Below are positions 22,257 through 32,827 of a stretch of 64,000 nt of DNA, piece after piece. Numbering within the stretch: the stretch's first letter is position 1; every line of letters starts with the position of its first letter. The stretch lies in NCBI GenBank assembly GCA_032622095.1, contig CP136062.1, positions 13,105,710 through 13,169,709 of the forward strand. Reading direction: 5' to 3'. Origin of the DNA: Siphonodentalium dalli. Its lineage: Eukaryota; Mollusca; Scaphopoda; Gadilida; Siphonodentaliidae. The notes beneath the pieces are model-generated. The model worked only from the letters and a program-made list of their open reading frames with translations, had not been told where the DNA came from and did not search any database. The position numbers and the translations under genes were made by a program.

Positions 22257-22992
22257 ACATTCTGTAAACTGGGGCGACATTGAAATTCGGGAAGATGACA
22301 ACGGACGTTATGTAATTTATACACAGAACGTCAGACTAAATGACAAAACCCAAGGCATATTCTACTGGTGATCGTCTTCAAGACGATGCTTTATGACATT
22401 TATTACAGAACGCGCCCTGAGACAATAAGGAACCAGATAGTCCCTTCTATTTTGCTGCTACCCACAAATGTTGGTACAACTGGAAAGCCTCGTTCAAATG
22501 TAATGCACTAGTTATAAATTCGATCTACCGTATTATGAACAACATGCTGAGAGATGCAGATTTGAAGACTGATACAAGATTTACCCTGTACAACTTGTGA
22601 AAGCGTCTGGTGCAAACGTTGAACGACGAGGGAGTTCAGCCCATCAGCCAATTCAAATCTCCGGACATCGCCACGTAAACAACTTGCTCAATTATTCCAA
22701 AAAATTAACCAGGACCAGAGCAAGCAGATTTCATCCTTATTATTTCGAGCCGACACTTCTGAGCTTACTGATGTTGACGATTCTCGCTTCACTTCACAAT
22801 CTGTTTCGGAATCTATCTTGGAATTCAGGCCCGCTGACGCCATTCGCGAAGTTTCCAGTTTGAACATCCGCGTACCGCTTCAAGATATGTTTCAGTGTCA
22901 ACGACAGAGAATGGCTTGTATGGCTCAGTGTGTGCTCACAGTGGACCTGATTCATTTTCCTCTATTTTCAAAGAATACACTTTCAAGGGTCC

Positions 22993-23019
22993 AATCAATC
23001 AATCAATCAATCAATCAAT
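22993..23019. repeat. (TCAA)n microsatellite in GCNT intron
   Basis: About six AATC/TCAA repeats. Confidence 0.9.
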
Positions 23020-23892
23020 GTTTACTTGCATTCTTCGTAAAGTAACCAAATGAAAAAACGAACTGAACATCACATTCCCTCGGCCATTCAGGAGAATCGG
23101 CAAAATGTATTATTCGGACAGTGACTCAGACTAGTTGAATTAAACGCCAAAACAACCCTTGACAGTTATATGTTGACAGTTCTCAAAACGTGTTTCTAAA
23201 TTCGACAGGAAGTGTAAATTGTCGTTTTTTCTGTTACGTATAAAAACAGAATGGCAATCTTGACCGAAACGAAAATGATAAAAAAACATTGTTTAAACTG
23301 AAATAAATTATTATTTCGTGATTAGAATATCATCTTATTGTTATTTGGGATCCCAAATTGATATCCAAATTATTTGTTGCATTTAGTGATAATTTGTTTG
23401 AACTATTTTCTTTAGCGGGTGACAAGTTTCTCACCATTTGAAAGTGTTTCGTTGGCTATTAGCTGGCGAACAGAAGACAATCAATTTTCAACTGAAATGT
23501 TGCGTACGCTTTATGAGAAACTATTTGGCATCAATTAAGGAATATTAATATATTAAAAATGATTATCGATATAGTTAAAGCATATAATAAATAGAACACC
23601 TATGGTGTTTTGAGTATTTCACACATAACTAGCAGTGGAAATATCAATTTTCAACTCGCGACCTGTGATCGCTCGTTGAAAGTTGATATTGCGACACTCA
23701 AAAACCATCCTCTACATATCAAACGACATCCTATGAGTCAGTTATTAATGGTCATTATATCGATATTGTGCGGGGGGAAATAACACGAATCGTAATCACA
23801 ACATGACCATCGCATGGAACGTGTAATGTTGCCGAGTATAACACTCGAATTACACAGTCTTGTGTGGAAGCAGTACATTACCTGGTTATTAA
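23020..23892 (+). other. GCNT intron, no gene
   Basis: AT-rich intronic sequence. One hairpin is visible at 23640-23690: AATATCAATTTTCAAC pairs with GTTGAAAGTTGATATT. Nothing else supported. Confidence 0.5.
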
Positions 23893-24291
23893 CCCTTTAC
23901 CCAACAAAACGGACAAAAACGCCCAAATAAAGCTTCAACAGCCTAAAATATCTTCGGTCTGTCTCAATAACACCATACAAATATGGATATCATTGGAACC
24001 GGTTCATTGACCACATTGTGAAGGTTACAGTTATGCCCTGTGTCAATGCATTCTCTTATATATTTTATTTTTTTTACACTTTTACCATTTGTTCTAACAT
24101 TCTTTAACAATTTTTTAATTTTTTCTTACATTTTTTAACAATTTTTATAATATTTTTCTACATTCTTTGACAATTTTATCATTTTTAATATGTTAAGCCA
24201 ATGCATTCTCTTATATATGCGAGGCGACCTATGGTCGACTCGCATATATAAGAGAATGCATTGGCACAGGGCCGTTCTGTTGGGTAAAGGG
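23893..24291. mobile_element. piggyBac-like MITE, 399 bp
   Basis: Flanked by TTAA on both sides (23889-23892 and 24292-24295). Terminal inverted repeats CCCTTTACCCAACAAAACGG and CCGTTCTGTTGGGTAAAGGG match at 19 of 20 positions. TTAA target plus CCC-starting ends is the piggyBac signature. The body contains the 69-bp palindrome (24197-24265) and a solo CAATGCATTCTCTTATATA arm near 24046, which belong to the 450-bp MITE family, so it looks like a composite or a nested insertion. It ends 44 bp before the terminal GCNT exon. Confidence 0.8.
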
Positions 24292-24335
24292 TTAAATGAG
24301 CAGCTTACATATTTTTTTTTAACACATCGTTGCAG

Positions 24336-24625
24336 GAACTATCGGTACAACGGTGGCTCACATCCGGTACAAGATCTGGTACGACAGCAAACGGTGCTCT
24401 GGGAAAATTGTTCGAGAAGTCTGTGTGTTTGGCGTAGGTGACGTCAGAACTCTCACGCGGCAACCACAGGCGTTTGCCAATAAATTTTCATACAATTACC
24501 AGCCTGCAGCATATGACTGTATGGAAGAATGGCTGATGGGAAAGGTCAAGGACGAATTCTCTGGGAAACTGACGTTCAATGACACATATTACAAGACGCT
24601 ACCATTTGTGTTGAATAAGCTGTGA
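24336..24625 (+). CDS. GCNT: GCNT-family glycosyltransferase, terminal coding exon
   Basis: Begins after TAACACATCGTTGCAG (acceptor) with GA, which completes the Gly codon split from the exon ending at 18800. It encodes TIGTTVAHIRYKIWYDSKRC, then GKIVREVCVFGVGDV, QAFANKFSYNYQPAAYDCME and EWLMGKV, and ends at TGA 24623-24625 after PFVLNKL. The VxSVCxFGxGDL block, FANKF and xCLEE are hallmarks of the C terminus of core-2 GlcNAc-transferases; the cysteines of VCVFG and YDC fall where conserved disulphide cysteines are found. The frame is intact. A probable poly(A) signal AATAAA lies 101 bp downstream. The intron that separates it from the previous exon (18801-24335) is 5535 bp and filled with mobile elements and one minisatellite. 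Confidence 0.9.
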
Positions 24626-25213
24626 TATGACATATTTATGACACGCATGCTTTACATAGCATGTTACACTAGATTCAGTTCCGTGTTAAAGTCAAATGAC
24701 AATTGGGTCATGTGTTTCATATCCCAATAAAATACGATTCCATACCACATCTGGTGTAATCTATATAAGCTGACACATGTCGTATGTTGAATCAAGAATA
24801 AGCGTTACTTAGTACAGCAGCCGGGAATATATTAATGTATGGTAATTGTACGTTAAATGTCGACCATTTAGAAGTTATCAAATAATTCATGTTTACATCG
24901 ATTATTATTTAAAAGTATTTGGCCTCCTATATCGACCAAAACGGGATATTGGCGGTCATTTTGAAAATCGATTACCATGGCAACCACGACTAAAATGGAG
25001 CTTGGCACTCGTCTTCTTTCTCGTGTTCAAGCATCGCCGAGACATATGTGCCAAGTTGTGTGCCTTTATCACATAGTGCGTAATTGATGTTTTTTTCTGG
25101 ATACGACATGAATGCATTGTTCGAATCTTATGCATATGTTTCCAAAATACGGACAATTGCGTCGACGGTATATATCACGTATATACGACGCTAAATACTG
25201 CGCATTATCCCCT
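24626..25213. other. GCNT 3' flank, no further gene seen
   Basis: Contains the probable poly(A) signal and non-repetitive AT-rich sequence. No convincing reading frame. Confidence 0.5.
24726..24731 (+). promoter_or_regulatory. Probable poly(A) signal of the GCNT gene
   Basis: AATAAA about 100 bp after the GCNT stop codon, in a non-repetitive 3' flank. Position and sequence fit a 3'-UTR polyadenylation signal; no transcript evidence is available here. Confidence 0.55.
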
Positions 25214-26935
25214 CTGTAGAATTATAAGCCTTCTTAGGCACCATTGTTCTTCTAGGGCCATACCACGCCGTATCCCGGTGTTCTTGTTCAATATATGTTA
25301 ACTAAACAGGAAACACTTATTCGTATTACTCCGCAAAAATTGTCGTCGCTATATAGAGAAGACAGATTTTACACGGGTCATAACAATCTCGTATGCCCCT
25401 TGTAAAACAGATTTTCCCCGCTGTAGAATTGTAAGCCTTCTTAGGCACCATTGTTCTTCTAGGGCCATACCACGCCGTATCCCGGTGTTCTTGTTCGATA
25501 TATGTTAACTAAACAGGAAACACTTATTTCGTATTACCCCGCAAAAATTGTCGTCGCTATATAGAGAAGACAGATTGTACACGGGTCATAACAATCTCGT
25601 ATGCCCCTTGTAAAACTGATATTACCCGGCAAAAATTGTCGTCCCTATATAGAGAAGACAGATTTTACACGGGTCATAACAATCTCGTATTCCCCTTGTA
25701 AAACTGATATTACCCGGCAAAAATTGTCGTCCCTATATATAGAGAAGACAGATTTTACACGGGTCATAACAATCTCGTATTCCCCTTGTAAAACTGATAT
25801 TACCCGGCAAAAATTGTCGTCGCTATATAGAGAAGACAGATTTTACACGGGTCATAACAATCTCGTATGCCCCTTGTAAAACTGATATTACCCGGCAAAA
25901 AATTGTGGTCCCTATATAGAGAAGACAGATTTTACACGGGTCATAACAATCTCGTATGCCCCTTGTAAAACTGATATTACCCGGCAAAAATTGTCGTCGC
26001 TATATAGAGAAGACAGATTTTACAAGGGTCATAACAATCTCGTATGCTCCTTGTAAAACCGATATTACCCGCCAAATATTGTCGTCGCTATATAGAGAAG
26101 ACAGATTTTACAAGGGTCATAACAATCTCGTATGCCCCTTGTAAAACTGATATTACACCTCAAAAATTGTCGTCGCTATATAAAGAAGACAGATTTTACA
26201 AAGGTCATAACAATCTCGTATGCCCCGTGTAAAACTGATATTACCCGGCAAAAATTGTCATCGCTATATAGAGAAGACATATTTTACACGGGTCATAACA
26301 ATCTCGTATGCCCCTTGTAAAACTGATATTACCCGGCAAAAATTGTCATCGCTATAGAGAAAACAGATTTTTACAAAGGTCATAACAATCTCGTATGCCC
26401 CTTGTAAAACTGATATTACCCCGCAAAAATTGTCCTCGCTATATAGAGAAGACAGATTTTACACGGGTCATAACAATCTCGTATGCTCCTTGTAAAACTG
26501 ATATTACCCGGCAAAAATTGTCATCGCTATATAGAGAAGACAGATATTACACGGGTCATAACAATCTCGTATGCCCCGTGTAAAACTGATATTGCCCCGC
26601 AAAAATTGTCGTCGCTATATAGAGAAGACAGATTTTACACGGGTCATAACAATCTCGTATGCCCCGTGTAAAACTGATATTACCCCGCAAAAATTGTCGT
26701 CGCTATATAGAGAAGACAGATTTTACAAGGGTCATAACAATCTCGTATGGCCCGTGTAAAACTGATATTACACCGCAAAAATTGTCGTCGCTATATAAAG
26801 AAGACAGATTTTACAAAGGTCATAACAATCTCGTATGCCCCGTGTAAAAGTGATATTACCCCGCAAAAATTATCGTCGCTATATAGAGAAGACAGATTTT
26901 ACAAGGGTCATATAATCTCGTATGCCCCTAGTAGA
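25214..26935. repeat. 88-bp tandem satellite with a duplicated leader
   Basis: About 17 units with an 88-bp period from about 25330. Each contains TATATAGAGAAGACAGATTT, GGTCATAACAATCTCGTATG, TGTAAAACTGATATTACCC and GCAAAAATTGTCGTC. A ~120-bp leader (TAAGCCTTCTTAGGCACCA ... CATACCACGCCGTATCCCGG) stands at 25214-25330 and again at about 25422-25540, with one satellite unit between, so the left edge has a 208-bp higher-order repeat. Short frames recurring every 88 bp are by-products. Confidence 0.93.
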
Positions 26936-27206
26936 ATTTATATGACCTGGCAAAAGTTTGAAAGTCGGTTGTACATCTTGCAAAGCCACGTTGATTCCTG
27001 GTGTGATGTTATCTTGCTACTCTTGCTTGATTTATTTAGGTTGTCTGACTCATTTACCATTACTAATTTTGAAGTGTATTGTGGAAACAGCAATATAAAT
27101 ATATTCATCGTATGAGCAGTCTAATAATAGAGCTACTGTTCGTGGCTAGTTTCCGCGCTTTATGTCTGTGTGAATATCTTGTTAATAGAGACCGGGGATA
27201 AATACA

Positions 27207-27341
27207 TTACACGGCTTGTTGAGGGGGGATACGGTGTGGTATGCCCCGGTCGACTCTCATATCCCCCTCGGCTATCGCCTCGGGGGATACGAGCATCTAC
27301 CGGGGCATACCACACCGTATCCCCCTCTACAAGCCGTGTAA
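27207..27341. repeat. 135-nt near-perfect palindrome (copy 1)
   Basis: Arms of 43-44 nt: TTACACGGCTTGTTGAGGGG ... TGTGGTATGCCCCGGT and its complement ending AAGCCGTGTAA, with about two differences. The loop itself folds (ATATCCCCCTCGG / CCTCGGGGGATA). Transcribed in either direction it would make a very stable hairpin. Confidence 0.92.
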
Positions 27342-27584
27342 CTTATATTGTGTTTTGCTTGCATTGACATTTGATCGCCCACACAGGCTGATCGTCAGAG
27401 GGTTATAGACCTGGGATAATTTTGTAACGAAGGTTTCGTGCGCTCATTTTGAGCGGGAAAGTTTCCTGAATCACATATCCAAAATCCACTAAAATCCGCT
27501 GTGAGCAAAATGTTCTATTCAAAATGGCGTTGGTGTCGAAATTTTCAGAATTTCTGTGGTAGTTGCACCAACTAATACCAAATT

Positions 27585-27842
27585 AGTAATAACATAAAAT
27601 ATTCCGGGATTTTACATGACACTGGTCTGTAGTTTCCCAGTTGATGTTTGTCATATTTTGGAATACTCAGGATATGTTGGCATTTCTCCAGTCGTCGGGC
27701 AACGATTCGGTGTCGATGAAGAGCTAGAAGATAGCGGTGAGACGATGGCTCAGCTTTTCTGCACACTTTTCAACACCCGTTTTGGTATGTCATCGGGTTC
27801 AGATGCTTTCTCCGGGTTTACTTCTTTTTTTACCCGACGATT
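27585..27842 (-). pseudogene. LINE reverse transcriptase fragment (copy 1)
   Basis: Read on the - strand with at least two frame shifts: VNPEKASEPDDIPKRVLKSV, then LPDDWRNAN, then KYDKHQLGNYRPVSCKIPE. These match in order the N-terminal RT blocks of CR1/L2-like non-LTR retrotransposons, which typically read NPxKAxGPDxIPxRxLK, LPxDWKxAN and KGDKxxxxNYRPVSLTxIxCK. Only about 85 residues remain and no FADD block follows. The exact clade cannot be told from this piece. Confidence 0.7.
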
Positions 27843-27845
27843 AGT

Positions 27846-28385
27846 GGCGTTTGATGGTTGTTGTTGTTGTGGTTTGATGGTATTAGTTGTGGCTTAATGG
27901 TGTTTGATGGTGTTTGCTAGTGAGTGAAGGTGTTTGATTGTGTTTGATGGTGTTTGATGGTGCTTAATGTCGTTTGATGTGGTTTGATGGTGTTTGATGT
28001 GGTTTGGTGATGTTTGATGGTGTTTGATAGTGTTTGATGGTGTTTGATAGTGTTTGATGGCGCTTAATGTCGTTTGATGTGGTTTGATGGTGTTTGATGG
28101 TTTTTGATGGTGTGTGATGGTGTTTGTTGTGGGTTGATGGTGTTTGATGTGGTTTGATGGTGTTTTATTGTGTTTGATGATGTGTGATGTTGTTTGATGG
28201 TATTTTATTAGGTTTGATGGTGTGTGATGGTGTTTGATGTGGGTTGATGGTGTTTGTTGTTTATTAGGTTTGTTGGTGCTTGATAGTGTTTGGTGTGGTT
28301 TGGTGGTGTTTTATGTGATTTGATGGTGTTTGATGGTGTTTGATGGTGTTTGATGGTGTTTATTGGTGTGTGTTATGTTTGTAGG
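27846..28385. repeat. 10-bp TGTTTGATGG minisatellite (copy 1)
   Basis: Degenerate array of TGTTTGATGG, with TGGTTTGATG and TGCTTAATG variants. It recurs at about 30081-30602 and 32306-32827 in the other two blocks. Strong T+G strand bias. Confidence 0.92.
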
Positions 28386-28839
28386 TCGATGTCGTTGGGC
28401 CAGACTTGTTATATGCAGATCTGATTTGGTCCACTAATATTTCCGCTTTCTCTTTGACTGTCATCGATCAATTTCCCCTTAAGAGGAGGGGCGACACTCC
28501 GATTGAATAGAATGAGAACAATGACAGCAATATATGTAAGTTATGCACATTGTTCTTCAGTGTCGCTTGTGGTGAACGTGCGATGTGCGTGAGTAATGAT
28601 ACTAGTGATATATGTAAGGTTTCCTGTTGTTACTATCGGTGCTACCTATAGGTAATTTTAACTCAGATAAATTAGCGCAATTTCGTAATTTAGCTGAGCA
28701 TGAGTTCCACAACTCCACCGATGAATGGAGGAAGGAATTTTCATATGACTAAGAATCTTAAGACAGGTTGTCATGGTGATGCTTCTTAGGTAGATATCGA
28801 TGCACAGTCTATGTTGATCGTGGAACTAATGCATATAGT

Positions 28840-28998
28840 GGTGTCATAAAGTTACATGTATGGTGGTGTCATGTAGCTACATGTATGACGGTGTCATATA
28901 GTTACATGTATGGTGGTGTCATATAGTTACATGTATGGTTGGACTAATACATATAGTTACATGTGTGATGGGACTAATGCATATAATTGCATGTATGG
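28840..28998. repeat. ~26-bp minisatellite (copy 1)
   Basis: About six units around GTTACATGTATGGTGGTGTC with ATATA spacers. Copies occur at about 31065-31223 and 33290-33458. It is followed by a hairpin at about 29000-29048 in which TGGTGTCATTTTTTAAAAC pairs with TTTTAAAAAATGACACCA. Confidence 0.85.
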
Positions 28999-29441
28999 TG
29001 TCATTTTTTAAAACTTGTTTATAACATGTTTTAAAAAATGACACCATAATGCAACTATATGCATAATTTTGAATTTTTCCGGCGCTCTGACAATGTTTCC
29101 CAAACAGTTTTCATTCGTGTGGCGTCGTAGCTTCAGTTGAATCAACACGTGGGCAAGCTCATACAAAGCATGTGGATGGATGAATTGGAATGAGGAATGT
29201 CGGTTGTACATCTTGCAAAGCCACGTTGATTCCTGGTGTGATGTTATCTTGCTACTCTTGCTTGATTTATTTAGGTTGTCTGACTCATTTACCATTACTA
29301 ATTTTGAAGTGTATTGTGGAAACAGCAATATAAATATATTCATCGTATGAGCAGTCTAATAATAGAGCTACTGTTCGTGGCTAGTTTCCGCGCTTTATGT
29401 CTGTGTGAATATCTTGTTAATAGAGACCGGGGATAAATACA

Positions 29442-29576
29442 TTACACGGCTTGTTGAGGGGGGATACGGTGTGGTATGCCCCGGTCGACTCTCATATCCC
29501 CCTCGGCTATCGCCTCGGGGGATACGAGCATCTACCGGGGCATACCACACCGTATCCCCCTCTACAAGCCGTGTAA
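29442..29576. repeat. 135-nt palindrome (copy 2)
   Basis: Same palindrome in the second block of the triplication. Confidence 0.92.
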
Positions 29577-29819
29577 CTTATATTGTGTTTTGCTTGCATT
29601 GACATTTGATCGCCCACACAGGCTGATCGTCAGAGGGTTATAGACCTGGGATAATTTTGTAACGAAGGTTTCGTGCGCTCATTTTGAGCGGGAAAGTTTC
29701 CTGAATCACATATCCAAAATCCACTAAAATCCGCTGTGAGCAAAATGTTCTATTCAAAATGGCGTTGGTGTCGAAATTTTCAGAATTTCTGTGGTAGTTG
29801 CACCAACTAATACCAAATT

Positions 29820-30077
29820 AGTAATAACATAAAATATTCCGGGATTTTACATGACACTGGTCTGTAGTTTCCCAGTTGATGTTTGTCATATTTTGGAATA
29901 CTCAGGATATGTTGGCATTTCTCCAGTCGTCGGGCAACGATTCGGTGTCGATGAAGAGCTAGAAGATAGCGGTGAGACGATGGCTCAGCTTTTCTGCACA
30001 CTTTTCAACACCCGTTTTGGTATGTCATCGGGTTCAGATGCTTTCTCCGGGTTTACTTCTTTTTTTACCCGACGATT
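29820..30077 (-). pseudogene. LINE reverse transcriptase fragment (copy 2)
   Basis: Identical fragment in the second block of the triplication; it moved with the block. Confidence 0.7.
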
Positions 30078-30080
30078 AGT

Positions 30081-30602
30081 GGCGTTTGATGGTTGTTGTT
30101 GTTGTGGTTTGATGGTATTAGTTGTGGCTTAATGGTGTTTGATGGTGTTTGCTAGTGAGTGAAGGTGTTTGATTGTGTTTGATGGTGTTTGATGGTGCTT
30201 AATGTCGTTTGATGTGGTTTGATGGTGTTTGATGTGGTTTGGTGATGTTTGATGGTGTTTGATAGTGTTTGATGGTGTTTGATAGTGTTTGATGGCGCTT
30301 AATGTCGTTTGATGTGGTTTGATGGTGTTTGATGGTTTTTGATGGTGTGTGATGGTGTTTGTTGTGGGTTGATGGTGTTTGATGTGGTTTGATGGTGTTT
30401 TATTGTGTTTGATGATGTGTGATGTTGTTTGATGGTATTTTATTAGGTTTGATGGTGTGTGATGGTGTTTGATGTGGTTTGATGGTGTTTGTTGTTTATT
30501 AGGTTTGTTGGTGCTTGATAGTGTTTGGTGTGGTTTGGTGGTGTTTTATGTGATTTGATGGTGTTTGATGGTGTTTGATGGTGTTTATTGGTGTGAGTTA
30601 TG
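30081..30602. repeat. 10-bp TGTTTGATGG minisatellite (copy 2)
   Basis: Second-block copy, a few units shorter than copy 1. Confidence 0.92.
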
Positions 30603-31666
30603 TTTGTAGGTCGATGTCGTTGGGCCAGACTTGTTATATGCAGATCTGATTTGGTCCACTAATATTTCCGCTTTCTCTTTGACTGTCATCGATCAATTTT
30701 CCCTTAAGAGGAGGGGCGACACTCCGATTGAATAGAATGAGAACAATGACAGCAATATATGTAAGTTATGCACATTGTTCTTCAGTGTCGCTTGTGGTGA
30801 ACGTGCGATGTGCGTGAGTAATGATACTAGTGATATATGTAAGGTTTCCTGTTGTTACTATCGGTGCTACCTATAGGTAATTTTAACTCAGATAAATTAG
30901 CGCAATTTCGTAATTTAGCTGAGCATGAGTTCCACAACTCCACCGATGAATGGAGGAAGGAATTTTCATATGACTAAGAATCTTAAGACAGGTTGTCATG
31001 GTGATGCTTCTTAGGTAGATATCGATGCACAGTCTATGTTGATCGTGGAACTAATGCATATAGTGGTGTCATAAAGTTACATGTATGGTGGTGTCATGTA
31101 GCTACATGTATGACGGTGTCATATAGTTACATGTATGGTGGTGTCATATAGTTACATGTATGGTTGGACTAATACATATAGTTACATGTGTGATGGGACT
31201 AATGCATATAATTGCATGTATGGTGTCATTTTTTTTAACTTGTTTATAACATGTTTTAAAAAATGACACCATAATGCAACTATATGCATAATTTTGAATT
31301 TTTCCGGCGCTCTGACAATGTTTCCCAAACAGTTTTCATTCGTGTGGCGTCGTAGCTTCAGTTGAATCAACACGTGGGCAAGCTCATACAAAGCATGTGG
31401 ATGGATGAATTGGAATGAGGAATGTCGGTTGTACATCTTGCAAAGCCACGTTGATTCCTGGTGTGATGTTATCTTGCTACTCTTGCTTGATTTATTTAGG
31501 TTGTCTGACTCATTTACCATTACTAATTTTGAAGTGTATTGTGGAAACAGCAATATAAATATATTCATCGTATGAGCAGTCTAATAATAGAGCTACTGTT
31601 CGTGGCTAGTTTCCGCGCTTTATGTCTGTGTGAATATCTTGTTAATAGAGACCGGGGATAAATACA

Positions 31667-31801
31667 TTACACGGCTTGTTGAGGGGGGATACGGTGTGGT
31701 ATGCCCCGGTCGACTCTCATATCCCCCTCGGCTATCGCCTCGGGGGATACGAGCATCTACCGGGGCATACCACACCGTATCCCCCTCTACAAGCCGTGTA
31801 A
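31667..31801. repeat. 135-nt palindrome (copy 3)
   Basis: Same palindrome in the third block of the triplication. Confidence 0.92.
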
Positions 31802-32044
31802 CTTATATTGTGTTTTGCTTGCATTGACATTTGATCGCCCACACAGGCTGATCGTCAGAGGGTTATAGACCTGGGATAATTTTGTAACGAAGGTTTCGTG
31901 CGCTCATTTTGAGCGGGAAAGTTTCCTGAATCACATATCCAAAATCCACTAAAATCCGCTGTGAGCAAAATGTTCTATTCAAAATGGCGTTGGTGTCGAA
32001 ATTTTCAGAATTTCTGTGGTAGTTGCACCAACTAATACCAAATT

Positions 32045-32302
32045 AGTAATAACATAAAATATTCCGGGATTTTACATGACACTGGTCTGTAGTTTCCCAG
32101 TTGATGTTTGTCATATTTTGGAATACTCAGGATATGTTGGCATTTCTCCAGTCGTCGGGCAACGATTCGGTGTCGATGAAGAGCTAGAAGATAGCGGTGA
32201 GACGATGGCTCAGCTTTTCTGCACACTTTTCAACACCCGTTTTGGTATGTCATCGGGTTCAGATGCTTTCTCCGGGTTTACTTCTTTTTTTACCCGACGA
32301 TT
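32045..32302 (-). pseudogene. LINE reverse transcriptase fragment (copy 3)
   Basis: Identical fragment in the third block of the triplication. Confidence 0.7.
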
Positions 32303-32305
32303 AGT

Positions 32306-32827
32306 GGCGTTTGATGGTTGTTGTTGTTGTGGTTTGATGGTATTAGTTGTGGCTTAATGGTGTTTGATGGTGTTTGCTAGTGAGTGAAGGTGTTTGATTG
32401 TGTTTGATGGTGTTTGATGGTGCTTAATGTCGTTTGATGTGGTTTGATGGTGTTTGATGTGGTTTGGTGATGTTTGATGGTGTTTGATAGTGTTTGATGG
32501 TGTTTGATAGTGTTTGATGGCGCTTAATGTCGTTTGATGTGGTTTGATGGTGTTTGATGGTTTTTGATGGTGTGTGATGGTGTTTGTTGTGGGTTGATGG
32601 TGTTTGATGTGGTTTGATGGTGTTTTATTGTGTTTGATGATGTGTGATGTTGTTTGATGGTATTTTATTAGGTTTGATGGTGTGTGATGGTGTTTGATGT
32701 GGTTTGATGGTGTTTGTTGTTTATTAGGTTTGTTGGTGCTTGATAGTGTTTGGTGTGGTTTGGTGGTGTTTTATGTGATTTGATGGTGTTTGATGGTGTT
32801 TGATGGTGTTTATTGGTGTGTGTTATG
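32306..32827. repeat. 10-bp TGTTTGATGG minisatellite (copy 3)
   Basis: Third-block copy. Confidence 0.92.

Larger units (their letters stand above)
19990..22985 (+). pseudogene. Crypton-like tyrosine recombinase (DUF3504 type), broken
   Basis: Remnant of the DUF3504/Crypton family, related to the domain in KIAA1958, QRICH1 and ZMYM proteins. Fragments in order: KQLKAMCKGNKTKAADRTS (from about 20047), DQTALMNSMWTNDFGMRTG (across the last minisatellite unit, about 21910-21965), then after an insertion HSVNWGDIEIREDDNGRYVI (22259-), PDSPFY (about 22440), NSIYRIMNNMLRDADLKTDT (22519-), KRLVQTLNDEGVQPI (22601-), ISGHRHVNNLLNYS (22656-) and NQDQSKQISSLLFRADTSEL (22707-). The family's T-N-H-S-A-R-K block is decayed to TLYNL-stop-KR, so the first catalytic His and Arg are lost; the later GH...Y block survives. 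Stops and frame shifts break it in several places. It lies in the GCNT intron in the same orientation and cannot be functional. Confidence 0.8.
26966..29200. repeat. Tandem triplication, copy 1 (2235 bp)
   Basis: First of three head-to-tail copies (offsets 2235 and 2225 bp). Contents in order: a short unique segment, a 135-nt palindrome, a LINE fragment on the - strand, a (TGTTTGATGG)n-like array, a single-copy-like stretch, a TTACATGTATGGTGGTGTCA array and a short hairpin. The seam falls at ...AATGT|CGGTTGTACATC. Confidence 0.95.
29201..31425. repeat. Tandem triplication, copy 2 (2225 bp)
   Basis: Nearly identical to copy 1. It differs mainly by one 10-bp GTTTGATGGT unit and a few substitutions. 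Confidence 0.95.

Noticed and set aside
25601-26847. Series of ~62-codon frames spaced 88 bp
   Set aside because: Each is the same stretch of the 88-bp satellite unit; 88 is not divisible by 3, so frames restart each unit.
25330-26935. Compensatory base changes in the TTTTACAC/AAGGG...CCC-TTGTAAAA hairpin of the 88-bp units
   Set aside because: I compared the arms unit by unit; several units pair ACACGGG with CCCTTGT or ACAAAGG with CCCGTGT, so the changes do not co-vary consistently.
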